From Magnaporthiopsis rhizophila (Eukaryota > Ascomycota > Sordariomycetes > Magnaporthales > Magnaporthaceae): a stretch of DNA of 64,000 nucleotides. Below are positions 10,104 to 20,396 of the stretch, piece after piece; positions within the stretch are counted from its first letter, which is position 1, and every line of letters starts with the position of its first letter. The DNA lies in contig PYSS01000014.1 of assembly GCA_003049465.1 (NCBI GenBank), positions 310,001 to 374,000 on the forward strand. Reading direction: 5' to 3'. The position numbers and the translations under genes were made by a program. The notes beneath the pieces were generated by a model that had not been told where the DNA came from, searched no databases, and saw nothing but the letters and a program-made list of their open reading frames with translations.

Positions 10104-10113
10104 CGTATATATC
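10104..10113 (+). promoter_or_regulatory. TATA box of the Ctr gene
   Basis: GTATATATCG lies about 115 bp upstream of the ATG at 10227 and is followed by a C/A-rich leader. It is positioned as a core promoter for the copper transporter gene. Confidence 0.5.
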
Positions 10114-10226
10114 GACCGGCCGCCTCGCCGGTCGGTCTTTGTCTTTGGCTTTTGGCCCCCAGCTTTAGAACCCTGTGCTCAGCTCATCTTGCTCAAAACC
10201 GCACCGGCAACACGAGCACCGCCACA

Positions 10227-10675
10227 ATGCAGAACCCATCGCCGGGCATGCCCGTCATCTTCTTCAGCTCCACGTCGACACCGCTCTACGCCACCGCCGT
10301 TACACCAACAAACGGAGCCCAGTATGCGGGTCTCTGCATATTCATCGTCGTCCTGGCCATGATCGCGCGGCTGCTCATCGCGGCCAGGGGCGTCGTCGAC
10401 CTCCATCGGTGGAGGACAAAGGGCGGGCGATCGGTGCCGACGCTGCTCGAGAAGGCGTTGTTTGATGTCGTCGTGGCCGGACTGGGCTACCTGCTGTAAG
10501 TCGCTTCCCTGATGAAAGCCTTCGTCTGCAACACACGCTAACCGTTCGCAGCATGCTCGTCGTCATGACCATGAACATCGGCTATTTCTGCTCCGTCTTG
10601 GGAGGCGTTTTTATCGGCGCCCTTATATCGGGCAACTGGGGCAAGGAGCACGAGGGCGACTGGCTACCGTGCTAG
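10227..10675 (+). CDS. Ctr-family copper transporter
   Basis: Two exons, 10227-10495 and 10552-10675, are joined over a 56-nt intron (GTAAGT...GCTAAC...CGCAG) to give 130 aa. The Ctr signature is clear in the second half. After the first membrane segment (GLCIFIVVLAMIARLLIA) and a short basic loop, the spliced sequence carries the MxxxM motif (MLVVM, Met91 and Met95) of TM2, continuing into TMNIGYFCSVLGGVFIGALI with the small-residue GG..G packing of TM3. The family forms trimers that import Cu(I) across the plasma or vacuolar membrane. The short N terminus has only two Met and no Met-rich cluster, which is more like vacuolar Ctr2-type members; that is inference. The ATG sits in GCCACAATG. 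Confidence 0.88.
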
Positions 10676-10783
10676 GGTGGAGGTCTGAGACCATTGTATA
10701 ATTTGTCTTCTTTTGCAGCGTTCTAGCGTTTACCGTTATTGATTTATTCCAATGTTCAGTGCCTGTGCAATGCCATCCCCGTC

Positions 10784-12221
10784 TCAGGCTCCTTGCAGCG
10801 TCGGCTGGACGGAATCACCACCCGCCCGTCCGATTATAGACACCTCGGCCTCCATCTTCTCGAATACCTTCCCTGTCCGACCTTCCGGCTCCTCCGCCTG
10901 CCTCGACCACAGGCTCGTGCCCTGTGCATTCGAGCTGTACATTTGCCGTGGGCCCCAGCTGTCGGTCGCCGACGTCGGCAGGCTCCAGGGTCCCAGCTCG
11001 GTGTCGTCTCGCGGGCGCATCCTCCTGCGCGTCGGAAAGTCCCACGCATTGTTGTCGGCCCTGTCCTGCGGCTGCGGCGCCTGGCTGATCGGCGTGCCCA
11101 AGATTCTATGCCTGAGCTTCTTGTACGACGTGTGGATGGATCGGAACAGCGGGGCGAGCATCGGGATGCTGGCGGCGATAATGAGGGCGCTGCCTTCGGC
11201 GCTGTCTTGTGTCAGCTCTATACGGACACACGGAGGACCCATACTTGCATTGTGCTTATGACCGTCCCGTTGTTTTTCCCTGAGGACGTTAGCTTGTCCC
11301 GTTTTGGCTTACCATCACGGTCAGGCGTCTTACAGGAAAAGTCGGGTTTTATAACGCCACTAAAGGTGACGCACTTGTAGGCAGCGATGCCGGACGCGCT
11401 ACAGGCTGTCAGTGGCCATCGGCGAGGCCAGCAAGAGGTGCCACATACATAGCTCCGAACCCCATGGCCAAGCTCAGGCGTATCGTCTTGGCCCGGCTCA
11501 TCTGCGTCGAACAGAAAATCACAGCCGGCCACACAGCCTGCCCGGGTCAGCGGCGGCGTCAAGCAGAGAGACGGACGGGACGTACAAAGAAGAGGTCCAC
11601 GAGGGAGGAATACGCTGTATGGGATCAGCGCGGAGCTGTCAGCAGAAAGCCAGCGCGGGATTGGGCGACGGACTCACCCGAGGTAATCCAGCCGCACCAG
11701 ACCCTGACGGAAAGGTCGATGCACTTCTTGTCCGTGATGGAAAAGTCCCATTGCGACCGCACAGGCATACAGTGGAAAAAGGCGATAAAGATGACGGGGA
11801 AAAAGGCCAAGGTCGACGAGATGGCCAGCCCCCACGCCGTGGCCTTGAGCTTTGGCCCCGGGGCCAGGATGCGGTTGAGGACCGTGGCCACGGCCAGCTT
11901 GGGGATGCCGAGTGCTAGAACGACACCCGGCACAGTCAGCAAATACCAAAAGACGACGCGCTCCTGCTGGTAAACCGTCAAGGTCTTGGCGTGCCGGCCC
12001 AGGCCGCTGGACACGGCCATGGAGGTGCAGGCCAGGCTGTACCACAGCAGCAGGATCGAGACGGCGACGAACAGGTCGTCCAGATAGATCTGCTTGCGGA
12101 TCCACGTGCGGGCGTAGAACCGAGCCAGCCCAAAGACGGTCCCCAGGAACACCAGCACCGTCGTGGTCGCCAGGACCATGGGGCCGCGGTCCTCGTAGGG
12201 GTTGGCGCCTTCTATCTCCAT
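10784..12221 (-). CDS. Rhodopsin-like 7-TM fungal integral membrane protein (SAT4/PTH11-like)
   Basis: Six exons: 11678-12221, 11586-11614, 11449-11537, 11334-11398, 11249-11279 and 10784-11201, giving 391 aa. Introns are 63, 48, 50, 54 and 47 nt. The last (11202-11248) starts with GCAAGT instead of GT; only this choice restores the family motif IAEGSALIIAASIP. Seven hydrophobic segments precede a ~110-residue cytosolic tail rich in Arg and Ser. Landmarks are FYARTWI and LDDLFVAV after TM1, and AYSSLVDLFFAVWPAVIF (TM5) assembled from exons 2-3. Such proteins are presumed receptors or sensors in Pezizomycotina; there is no CFEM domain here. The gene is convergent with the Ctr gene, 108 bp apart. 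Confidence 0.85.
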
Positions 12222-13090
12222 TCCGGGGGCATGTCAACGGGTTGGAAGACGAAAGAAGACGTAAAACATGGCGGGGAGCAGCAGCTGGTCCGTGACTGTT
12301 AAATCCTGATGATGGGGGAAGGTAAAGTTCACCGGCAGAACCGGGATGGACCTTGCCGTTGGCCCAAGTCCTGTAGCTTGAGCGCTACAGCCTCTTGTCA
12401 TGACTCTGTAGCAGCTGTCACCCCGCCCATGCGGTGTGCCGAATGCACGGGAGTGCCTAACCAAGGTGGTTGATCCTGTAGTGGTAGGTGGCTATTGCTT
12501 TTTCGGGGCCATATCGGTAGCTTGCAGTCCAACTGTCAACGAGCGGTTTCTTATGGACAGCGGTTAAGGCGCCCTAACAAACGGCTATATAATTCAAAAC
12601 CATTGAAATGTGCCGATTCGGGGCTGAATAGCTTCCCTGTTTCTCTAATGCAAATTGGCAGCTTCTGGTACGATACAAACGATTTCCAAGCTACACGTAG
12701 GGTTACTGGTTAGGATCAGGGTTAGCGGTTAGTGTCAGAGTTAGAGCTAGGATCAGGGTCGGTTTGTGATAATGCTCAGTGTGCTGGAAGTGAGTCGGTG
12801 CCGTCAATGCTCGGTTTCATATACCCGGGCAGGTTAGCCGTGTGGCTGTTGCTGTGATGGAAGCGCATTTGCCAACAGCAGCGTTGTCAGGTTCCATTTG
12901 CTATCAGGACCTGTTAGGAAGCTGCTGCATCCCTGAATCGTCCAGGCTGCCGAGACATGGTATCACATGACGGCCAGTATGAACTGCTCCGTACGCGGAA
13001 ATTCCCAGCCATACTATAGTGGGCTGCCTTGATGAAATGTCCGGGATAATTAAAGACCTTTCCATCGGGAACCTTCCACCCTCCCTTCCG
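12222..13090. other. Intergenic with telomere-like degenerate repeats
   Basis: Upstream of the rhodopsin-like gene and downstream of the Zn2Cys6 gene. The stretch 12480-12900 is less GC-rich than its surroundings and contains a TTAGGG-like degenerate tract (12698-12763). No credible gene is seen. Confidence 0.5.
12698..12763. repeat. Degenerate TTAGGG-like (interstitial telomere-like) tract
   Basis: Several TAGGGTTA, GGTTAGG, AGGGTTAG and AGAGTTAG words follow each other on the plus strand with small spacers. The pattern fits a decayed telomeric or telomere-like repeat rather than an exact array. Confidence 0.5.
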
Positions 13091-15351
13091 TCAGTCAAAG
13101 CTCACATCTCCAGCCAGCTCCCGAATAAACCGATCGGCTTCGGCCACGATCCGTACGCTCTGCTCGACGCTCGGCGAGGCCGGATCCCCCGCAATAGCCT
13201 GCCAGTCCCGAAAGAGACGGCCAAGATGCTCGCCGCAAGCCAAGGCATTGGGCTGGTCGTGAGCCGTCTCCAGCAACATCCCTTTCAGGGAAGGCGTGCG
13301 GCACGCGGCCAGCAGCAGACACATGGCGCCGGCCATACTCAGAGCGCAGATCCACGTGTCGACCAGGATGGTATGCCGAAACCCGCGTAAGTTGAGCATG
13401 TGCAGTAGACAGGCGTCCAGACAAGCACGCGTGCTGCGCAGTGCGGTCGTGTCACCGGCGTCGCTGGCACTGTCCAGCACCTTGGACTCGTCGCCGACGA
13501 CGCCGCTGAGCATCCACATCAAATACGGGCGGTATATGACGCTTCGGCAGGTCAGGTAGCGCTGGCGCAGGAAGCCGCCGTGCTCCGAGGCGCAGGGGCG
13601 GGCGTCGAGCGTAAAAGCAAAGGCGACAGGCAGCACGTCGCGCCACTCCTCGAGCTGGTGGTCCAGCTCGGCCACCACAAAGGGGAAGCGGGCCGGGTCG
13701 AGCGAGGCGCCGGTGCCGCGGGCGTACAGCAGCTGGTGGACGCGGTTGAGCAGGCGGCGCATGGAGATGCAGGCCAGGAAGTAGAGCGACGACTGCTCCT
13801 CGGCCTGCTCGGTGCGGTGGGTGCTGTAGCCGGGGCCGGGTAGGGGAACGGACGACTCGATGCGGGCGATGCCCGACTGCGGGAGGCCCGAGAGCTCGGC
13901 AAGGTAGTCGCTGGGGAGTTAGCGGGGCGGAGGAGTGGAGGGAAAGGGACAGCGCACACCTTTCGAGAATGTAGCAGGACCAAAAGATTCTTCGGATCCG
14001 CTCCTGGTCGGCGCCGTCGCCGCTGTCGGACTGGTACGACAGCAGCAGCAGACAGCGCGTCGAGGCCGCGTTGATGTACTCCCAGGCCTGCAGCGGCCTG
14101 CGGAGAAAGGCAAAGTAGAGGCTGGTCCCATTAGCGTGGCCCTGGACGAGCACGAAACGACGCTTATCCGGCAGAAAGAGCACGAGACGCTTACCCGACA
14201 AGAAACAGACAGTGCGTGGCAGTCGAGCCGACAACAGCGTGCACGACATGCAGCCGCTTGAGCACGTTGTCGAAGAACAGGTCTCCCATCCTGCGCCTAG
14301 CCCGTCGGAAGCGCATCTCGTCGTCAGACAGCGGCTCGCCCGTCAACCCGCCCACAACCTGGCTGGCGCATCCCAGGGCCATAACAACATAAGCCAGGCA
14401 GGCGTCGACACCATCATCAGCACAAGGCTCGTCAGCTGTCGGGTCGTCATCAGCAACAACTGCCAGGAGCACCTTGCGGCACCTCTCAACCTGCTCGAGC
14501 GACGTGGTCGGGTACCAGAAGTTGACTGCGGCCTGGAATGCGGACAGAACGCCGCCGACGTCGTCCGGAGCGACGCAGGGCAGCATGCTGGTGGCGCGGG
14601 CGCGCAGGGGCGGGCGGCGCTGCTCGAGCGGGAAGATGGGCACGTAGCCCTGGCGCAGCGACGGGAACGCGTCCAGGTGCGGCCACTGCAGGATGGACTC
14701 GGTAGTGGAGGTGTGCATCGAGTCCAGCACCGCGTTCTCAAGGCTGTTTGGGTTGTGCGGCTCGCTCGAGGGCGACGGGCCCGGGTGGACGGGGTGCACC
14801 TCGGCCAGGGGCGAGCCCGAGAAGCTGCTGCTGCGGCCGACGGAGGTGGCCCCGGGGATGGGACGGGCTGTGCTCAAGGGCATCGAGGCCTGGGCTGTTA
14901 GCAGAGAACGCCTGCCGGTGATGTCTGACGCCTACCATGGTCGCGTTCATCTCGTGCAGGAAGCGCTCGACGCGCAGCACGCCCTCGAGGATCAGGTCAC
15001 TCTTGCCTCTCCTTGGACGGGTCAGGTTTTGACTCCTTGAACTGCCAGGACTCAGAACAGCGCCGGCGGCCACTCACGAGTTTGCCTCGGAGCCATAGGT
15101 GCAGTCGCAGTCGGCGGCTGCGCAGGCAGCACATGGCGTGTTGCCATCGCAGCGTATTTTGCGGCCGCGGCAGTTGTCGCACTGCTGGAGTTAGCACGGT
15201 GCAGAAACATGGCAGATTGGCAAATACTGACCGCGTGGGACACCCTCAGCCGCTTCCGGGCCGGCTCCGACTCCATGCTGGTGTTGTCGACTGGGCCGCA
15301 CCCAGCACCAGGGACCCGGGTCTGGTCTGGAATCTGGGAGTTCAAGGTCAT
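13091..15351 (-). CDS. Zn2Cys6 transcription factor with fungal-specific TF domain
   Basis: Six exons: 15232-15351, 15078-15181, 14936-15011, 14195-14889, 13960-14121 and 13091-13910, giving 658 aa. The zinc cluster at residues 41-67 reads CDNC, RGRKIR, CDGNTPC, AAC, ending DCDC (CX2CX6CX5CX2CX4C spacing), after a basic KRLRVSHA. A dimerisation-type segment follows (KSDLILEGVLRVERFLHEM). The fungal_trans domain appears from about residue 190 (FQAAVNFWYPTTSLEQ) through GLYFAFLRRPLQAWEYINA and IRRIFWSCYILESDYLAEL. The third exon's acceptor (AAG at 15012) is uncertain; two other in-frame AGs exist. Intron 1 ends in CAGCAG; the second AG gives the canonical HACDNC. Its target genes are unknown; the sugar-transporter/beta-galactosidase pair is 5 kb away. 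Confidence 0.85.
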
Positions 15352-16447
15352 AAAATTCGCGGAGACGTCGCCATCGCGGGGATCAGGGCCCACAGTTGAC
15401 AGGCCTAACCCGTATAGGCAGGCAGAGTGTCACTGAGCCGAGGTTCCAGCACATGATCTTTGCCTGTTCTGGCACCGCAGGATCGGTGGATCGGTCGTTC
15501 AGGCTCCAACAGTGGGAAGGCATTCTGGCTGGAGCTGCTGACATCAGGCTGCGTGTCTGCCATGGGATTGGACGGGAAACGTGGTGGCCCGGGGAAGGCG
15601 AGCAGCTTTACGTCTGCATTGGGTATGGCAGCTACGAAGAATGCCTCAGCTACTGTCAGTTTCAGCCCTAAGAGGATGGCAATGGCATCATTAGTTTCCA
15701 GCCGTTCGTGTTGCGGGAATTTTCCTCAGACGGCCTGCCAACAGTATTCCAGAGCCGGCTCGAACAGCACGGGGGCTAAATTTAGCCGGCCCACAACTCT
15801 AGCGGTCTGCAGCAAACAAGCGCTGGCCGGATCTGCAAGGGAGCGGATCATAGCGGCGGATGTGGCTGAGGAGACCGCAGCAGAATTAGACTCCAACGGG
15901 CAACGTTTTCTGCTGTGCGAGGAGGACTGGTCTCCGTTGTGCGAGGAAAACTGGCCACAGTAAGACGACTGTTGGCCACTCTCCCTAGGCTGACAGCAAG
16001 AATGCCAGAATAGACATGCCGGTCAGAACATCGGCCAGGACACGGCCAGACGGCCAGGATATCGGCCAAGACATTGCCAACAGCGGCGAGGCTCAGCGTG
16101 ACAAGGGCGCCGCCCCGCCCGCGCTTTACGGCCGACTCCCGTCTTTTTAGCACCAGTAACAGCCCTGCTCCCGGTGTTGCTTGGCGAATCTCCGACAGCA
16201 GCAGCACGTCTGACAGCCAAGCCTCCGCGGGAGCCAACTGCACCGCCCGAATCGAGCAATTCCGTCACTCTGGCCAGTCTGATCCTGTGCTACGCCGCTC
16301 GCCCTACAATAATTCTGGAATCCGCATTCCGTCCTCCTTCCTTTTTCTCGGGTATTCAATTGCAGCGCAGGGCACAAAAGAAACGGGCAGCCAGAGTGCT
16401 CCAGCCTCCTCCATCAACACACACACCCACCACAAAAAACAGATACA
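15352..16447. other. Intergenic, no gene supported
   Basis: About 1.1 kb between the divergent Zn2Cys6 gene and the single-TM protein gene. A 167-codon plus-strand frame (15460-15963) lacks any recognisable domain and has shadow-like composition, so I do not call it. Repeated CGGCCAG words occur at 16020-16080. The last 100 bases form an A/C-rich leader for the gene at 16448. Confidence 0.5.
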
Positions 16448-17542
16448 ATGACGCTCACAGCAGCAAAGCTCGAGACGTCGTGCCCTAGCGGCGGCCGCTT
16501 TTACGTCTGCGACAAGGCGCCCAAGCGGTTCCTGGGCTGCTGCACCGTTAATCCCTGCGACAGGGGCGGCGACTGTCCCAAGGGCAACCTGACAACCACC
16601 ACCTTCAGCGCCGACCTGTTCGAGGACATTCCGCCACAGGACTGCATCGGCGCACCTGGGAGCAAGAACTGGTTCACCTGCAAGGCCAACAACCCGCCGT
16701 TTCTGGGCTGCTGCAGCGACAACCCGTGCCAGGCCAAGCCGCCAGGCTGTCCTGTTAACAAGTTGATACCCGCGCGGTTGAGCGACAACCAGATCAACGC
16801 CGCCGTTTTTCTGCCCTCCTCGTCCACCCCGTCCCCGTCCCCGACCCCGCCGCCTCAAGCCGCAGCGAAAGGTCTGCACCCTGGCGCTATAGCCGGTATT
16901 GTCGTGGGCGCCCTGTTGGTGATCGCCCTGATCGCGGGGTTGCTCTTCTGGAGGCGACGCCGAAACCGCAACCGCGAGTCGCACATCATCGCCGAGTTCC
17001 CCGCCAAATACATCAACGCCGCCCTGCCCGACATGGGCCAGCACCAGCTCCAGCACCAGCACCAGCAGACCAAAGACGCCGACTCGTCCCAGAGGGGTGC
17101 GTACAGCCCTGGTCCCTATTCCCCCGACTCCCTGGCCAAGCCCCGCCCTTCGGTGGCGTCGTCGTCGTCCACCCGTAGAGCCGATTCCCAGAGTCAGAGT
17201 AGCTCACCGTGGAGGCCCGCGTTTCCAGATTCCTTGGGCAGCACCGCCGCTACGTCGTCTACGGCCCACCACCACGTCAGCATGCTGAGCTCGCCCGGCG
17301 ACATGCACGGCCAGTACGCGCGCGTGTCGGTGCTCTCAGACGACCATTCGCCCGAGCCGTCGCCCCGCTTCGAGACCATACCCGAGGGCGGGTCGACGCC
17401 GCGGTTCGAGGACCCGGACAGCGTGGGGGCCGTGACGCGGCCCGGGAACGGATACCACGGGCTGGGCGAGCGGCCGTTCCTGGAGCTGCCCGGGTCCGAG
17501 GCGACGCAGAACCAAAACTGGAGGGCATACAAGCCGGTCTGA
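16448..17542 (+). CDS. Single-TM fungal surface protein with two Cys-rich repeats
   Basis: Single-exon 364-aa protein. Two copies of a Cys-rich motif fill the ectodomain: residues about 11-42 (C..GGRFYVCDKAPKRFLGCC..NPC....C) and 70-102 (DC.....NWFTCKANNPPFLGCCSDNPC....GC). Each has an aromatic/Cys core and the FLGCC.xNPC signature. A Ser/Pro stalk leads to one transmembrane helix (AIAGIVVGALLVIALIAGLLFW, about 153-174) and a basic stop-transfer RRRRNRNR. The ~190-residue cytosolic tail is disordered and rich in His/Gln and Ser. There is no cleavable signal peptide, so membrane insertion would use the internal helix. Motif and layout match a common but uncharacterised family in Pezizomycotina, possibly wall- or stress-sensing by analogy with WSC-type proteins; that role is inference. 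Confidence 0.7.
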   Translation: MTLTAAKLETSCPSGGRFYVCDKAPKRFLGCCTVNPCDRGGDCPKGNLTTTTFSADLFEDIPPQDCIGAPGSKNWFTCKANNPPFLGCCSDNPCQAKPPGCPVNKLIPARLSDNQINAAVFLPSSSTPSPSPTPPPQAAAKGLHPGAIAGIVVGALLVIALIAGLLFWRRRRNRNRESHIIAEFPAKYINAALPDMGQHQLQHQHQQTKDADSSQRGAYSPGPYSPDSLAKPRPSVASSSSTRRADSQSQSSSPWRPAFPDSLGSTAATSSTAHHHVSMLSSPGDMHGQYARVSVLSDDHSPEPSPRFETIPEGGSTPRFEDPDSVGAVTRPGNGYHGLGERPFLELPGSEATQNQNWRAYKPV

Positions 17543-17751
17543 GGTCAGCAGCCGTTTTCTTTTGCTTTCGAGTCCAGCATGGCGTTGGGACGGGTGCTTT
17601 TTTTTCGGAGCCTAGCGTTCAATGCAATAAGTAATGGCTTATTCATCCCTCAGCTTGTGATGGTGACGCAGCGGGTGATCAAGGCGCGAGTGGCCTGTTG
17701 ACGGGTTTCACTCGACATGGGCGTCACTGCAACGGAGGCTATTTTCCACGC

Positions 17752-17758
17752 TATATAA
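17752..17758 (+). promoter_or_regulatory. TATA box of the GNAT gene
   Basis: TATATAA lies 57 bp before the ATG at 17815, a normal distance for a fungal core promoter with a short leader. Confidence 0.5.
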
Positions 17759-17814
17759 CCGCAGTCCACGAGATCATGCCGTAGGATACCAACGAGGCAC
17801 CATCACGCTGTAAA

Positions 17815-18666
17815 ATGGCTGTATATCCATGCAGACTCCGCGGCCGCATTAGGCTCGCCCAGCCACGAGATCTAGAGGCCGTCGCTAGCCTGTATCTGCA
17901 GCAGTCGACCCTGGTTCCAGACATCGCCTGGCGCTACCCGTACTGGGAGACGACCGACGCTTGCTTCTGGGCCTACCGCCGGACCCTCCGCGACGGGCTC
18001 GAGGGGACGATCTTGAACCGCGAGGATCCCGACGCCGACCGCTTCGTCGCCCTGTACGAGAACGGGGCCGGCGCGGTGACGGGGCTGATCAGCTGGCGCG
18101 TCCGGCACCGCGTGCTCAACGGCGGCACGGAACCGAAACGGCGCTTCACCATCGAGATCGGCCAGCGCGACATGGTGCAGATTCGGCAGCAGGCGCGGGA
18201 GAAGAAGCCGGAGCTGCGGGGCCGCGACGACGTCTACGAGGACGTGTTCCGCGACACCGTCATGTCGCTGTACCACCAGCGGGCCGAGCGCAGGATGCTG
18301 GGCACCAGCGCGCGCAACGGCGCCCGGAACGGCCTCGTCACCGTCGAGATGGTGTGCGTGGCGCAGGAACAAAAGGCCATGGGCGTGGGGGCTGAGTTGG
18401 TTGCCTTTGCTGCGGCCAGCTCGCGGCGGGACGATTATTACGTGCGCATGGACGTGAGCGACCACAATGTTCACGGCTGGCTGGCCAAGATGGGGTTTGT
18501 GCAGTTCTCTGCCACGGCGCTGATCTCGCCGGGCGTGTACGATCAGGTGGACAGGCGGCAGACGGTGCATATGGCCGTGTGGGCGCTGGTTCCGGGGAAG
18601 AAGGTCCAGGTCAAGATAGGCGGTGTGTGGCAGGATCAGCCGGATAGCGAGCGAGCAGCTTTTTAG
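17815..18666 (+). CDS. GNAT-family N-acetyltransferase
   Basis: Single-exon 283-aa protein. It opens with the typical GNAT first strand and helix (GRIRLAQPRDLEAVASLYLQQS). The acetyl-CoA-binding motif A is at about 178-200 (LVTVEMVCVAQEQKAMGVGAELVAFA, with the Q/RxxGxG/A-type loop AMGVGA). The following strand and helix (DYYVRMDVSDHNVHGWLAKMGFV) is the canonical motif B. The substrate is unknown. The long insert 110-165 (QRDMVQIRQQAREKKPELRG onward) between the early strands and motif A is typical of fungal GNATs annotated only by fold. The ATG at 17815 is the first after a TATA box 57 bp upstream. Confidence 0.8.
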   Translation: MAVYPCRLRGRIRLAQPRDLEAVASLYLQQSTLVPDIAWRYPYWETTDACFWAYRRTLRDGLEGTILNREDPDADRFVALYENGAGAVTGLISWRVRHRVLNGGTEPKRRFTIEIGQRDMVQIRQQAREKKPELRGRDDVYEDVFRDTVMSLYHQRAERRMLGTSARNGARNGLVTVEMVCVAQEQKAMGVGAELVAFAAASSRRDDYYVRMDVSDHNVHGWLAKMGFVQFSATALISPGVYDQVDRRQTVHMAVWALVPGKKVQVKIGGVWQDQPDSERAAF

Positions 18667-18749
18667 TTCTTCCTTTTTTAACTAGTTTCCGATATCGTTA
18701 CATGGAAGTTGATTCCAGAACCATCTTTTGAACCCAACCGAACCAGTTG

Positions 18750-18846
18750 AAACCGTACAAACCAGGTAAGAGACTGACATCCCATGTTGAACCCCGTATG
18801 AACCAAGAGAGATATCATGTTGAACCCCAAAACCGTCGTACAAACC
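18750..18846. repeat. Short direct repeats in the 3' flank of the GNAT and MetE-like genes
   Basis: CATGTTGAACCCC occurs twice about 35 bp apart, and GTACAAACCAG occurs twice about 80 bp apart. They occupy the gap between the convergent GNAT and MetE-like genes. Confidence 0.6.
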
Positions 18847-18849
18847 AGC

Positions 18850-20104
18850 TCACGGCTCTCCCCAGATCTCATCGGCAGTATCCCTAACCAGCTTCAGCTT
18901 GGCCTTCTCCTCGTCCAGCGACAGCGGGTATCCGCTCTCGTGCGTGCTAAACCCGCACTGCGGACTGAGCCCGACCTGCTTGAGCGCCTCCTCGCGGCTG
19001 CACCCGTTGCCCTCGGCGATAAAGTCGGCCGCCTGGAAGATGCGGCGCTTGACCTCGTCGCGGTCCTCGAGCTGCTTGACCTTTGTGCTGATGCAGCCGA
19101 CGATGACGTGCCGGTCTCGGGGCAGGTGGCGCAGCGGCTCGAACCCGCCCGCCCGCGCCGTGTCGTACTCGAGGTAAAAGGTGTTGACCTTGAGGTCCCG
19201 GAACAGCTTCTTGGCGATGACGTCGTAGGCGCCCTCGGCAAAGTGGCGCCCGCCGATGAAGTTGCCGCGGCACAGGTGAACGCCCGTGTGCATGTCGGCC
19301 GGCAGCTTGGAGATGCAGTCGTTGTAGAGGGCGATGTAGGCGTCGAGCAGGTCGTCGACGGTGCCGATGTTGTCCTTGTCCTCGGCCCAGCCGTCGCGGA
19401 ATTTATGCGAGCAAAAGTCTGGGTCAGGCGTCAATTGTTAGCCCCAGGATGCGGGTATAGGGAAGGCAGAACTTACACGCCAGCCCAGGATCGTCAAACT
19501 GCACGTTCCTCAATCCCGCCTCATACAGCTGCGCCAACTCGGCCTGGTAGACCTTGGCCACGTCCTTGAAGTACTCGGCGTCGTTCGAGTACGCCTCGGG
19601 ACTGTAGGCGCGGCCCTGCTTGTAGCGCATGTGGAACCAGGCCGGCGTGATCATGGTGAGTTTGATGTTGTGCCACTCCTCTTTCGGCATGGCGGCCTGC
19701 ACCAGGCGCAGCTCGTGCATGTTGCTGACGCACTTGTCGCGGCTGTGGCCCAGCTTGGCGCCCGCGATGACCGACTCGCCCGGCATCACCTTGCGGTCCT
19801 GCTCCAGCAGCGACACCACGTCCGGGTGGTAGAGCCGGAACATGGACGCGTCAGCCTCCTGCAGCCGCACGACGCCGTCGAACTCGTCCCACATCAGGCC
19901 CCAGAAGCGCGTGCGCACGTACTCGCCGTCCGTCACGGCTTTGAACCCCAGCGACCGCTGCAGCGCTACCACCTCGGCCACGGCCGCCTTCTCGACCGCC
20001 GCGAGTCCCGACGCGTCGCCGCCCGCCGCGACCGACGCCCGGACTTCCAGCAGCTTCTGCGGCCGAAGGAGAGAGCCGACGTGCTCAGCGCGGAAGGGAG
20101 CCAT
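18850..20104 (-). CDS. MetE-like (cobalamin-independent methionine synthase C-domain) protein
   Basis: Two exons, 19477-20104 and 18850-19418, are joined over a 58-nt intron (GTAAGT...GCTGAC-like...CCCAG) to give 398 aa. The fold is that of the UROD/MetE superfamily: RAEHVGSLLRP at the start, TDGEYVRTRFWG, then a catalytic-type His-Cys pair GVHLCRGNF and a late CGFSTHESG Cys. These correspond to three of the zinc ligands of the MetE C-terminal half. At 398 aa it lacks the N-terminal half of true MetE (about 760 aa), so it belongs to the short MetE-like group of fungi and bacteria. That group may use other methyl donors or acceptors; the substrate is unproven. The predicted location is cytosolic. 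The gene is co-directional with the sugar transporter, 292 bp downstream of it. Confidence 0.85.
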
Positions 20105-20396
20105 TTTGGGAGATATGGGTGGGGGACGGTGAAAGGTTACGGAGCCGACTGTCTGCACGGGCTTTAAAAGAGATACGATTCGAGCCTTGGTGAGCATGAC
20201 CTCACCTGTGGAGACATCGGTGAGTGGGGGGGTCGCCGTAGGGCAATATACGGGCAATATCAGAAGCGGCACAGTTTCAGGCTGACGAACTATGGACAGG
20301 AACGAGCGTGAGGGGTAACGGCCGGGTGGAGAGACCCCGCCTCGGCATCCATCTCTCGGGACTCGGCACTAAACATTATATAAGGCGCTCATGTGA

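Larger units (their letters stand above)
9571..10226. promoter_or_regulatory. Divergent promoter region between the mitochondrial-protein gene and the Ctr gene
   Basis: 656 bp without a gene. It holds a 21-bp direct repeat (9760-9801), a doubled GGGATCGCTA near 9929-9950, a perfect 10-bp inverted repeat CCGTTTTGGG / CCCAAAACGG (9961-9970 and 10055-10064), and a TATA element at 10104-10113 for the Ctr gene. Confidence 0.5.

Noticed and set aside
10185..10195. TTGCTCA word in the Ctr leader, resembling a yeast Mac1 copper-response site
   Set aside because: One short imperfect copy downstream of the TATA box; yeast Mac1 usage cannot be assumed in this fungus.
15460..15963. 167-codon plus-strand ORF between the first Zn2Cys6 gene and the single-TM gene
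   Set aside because: No domain, low-information composition, no start context; fits chance in GC-rich intergenic sequence.
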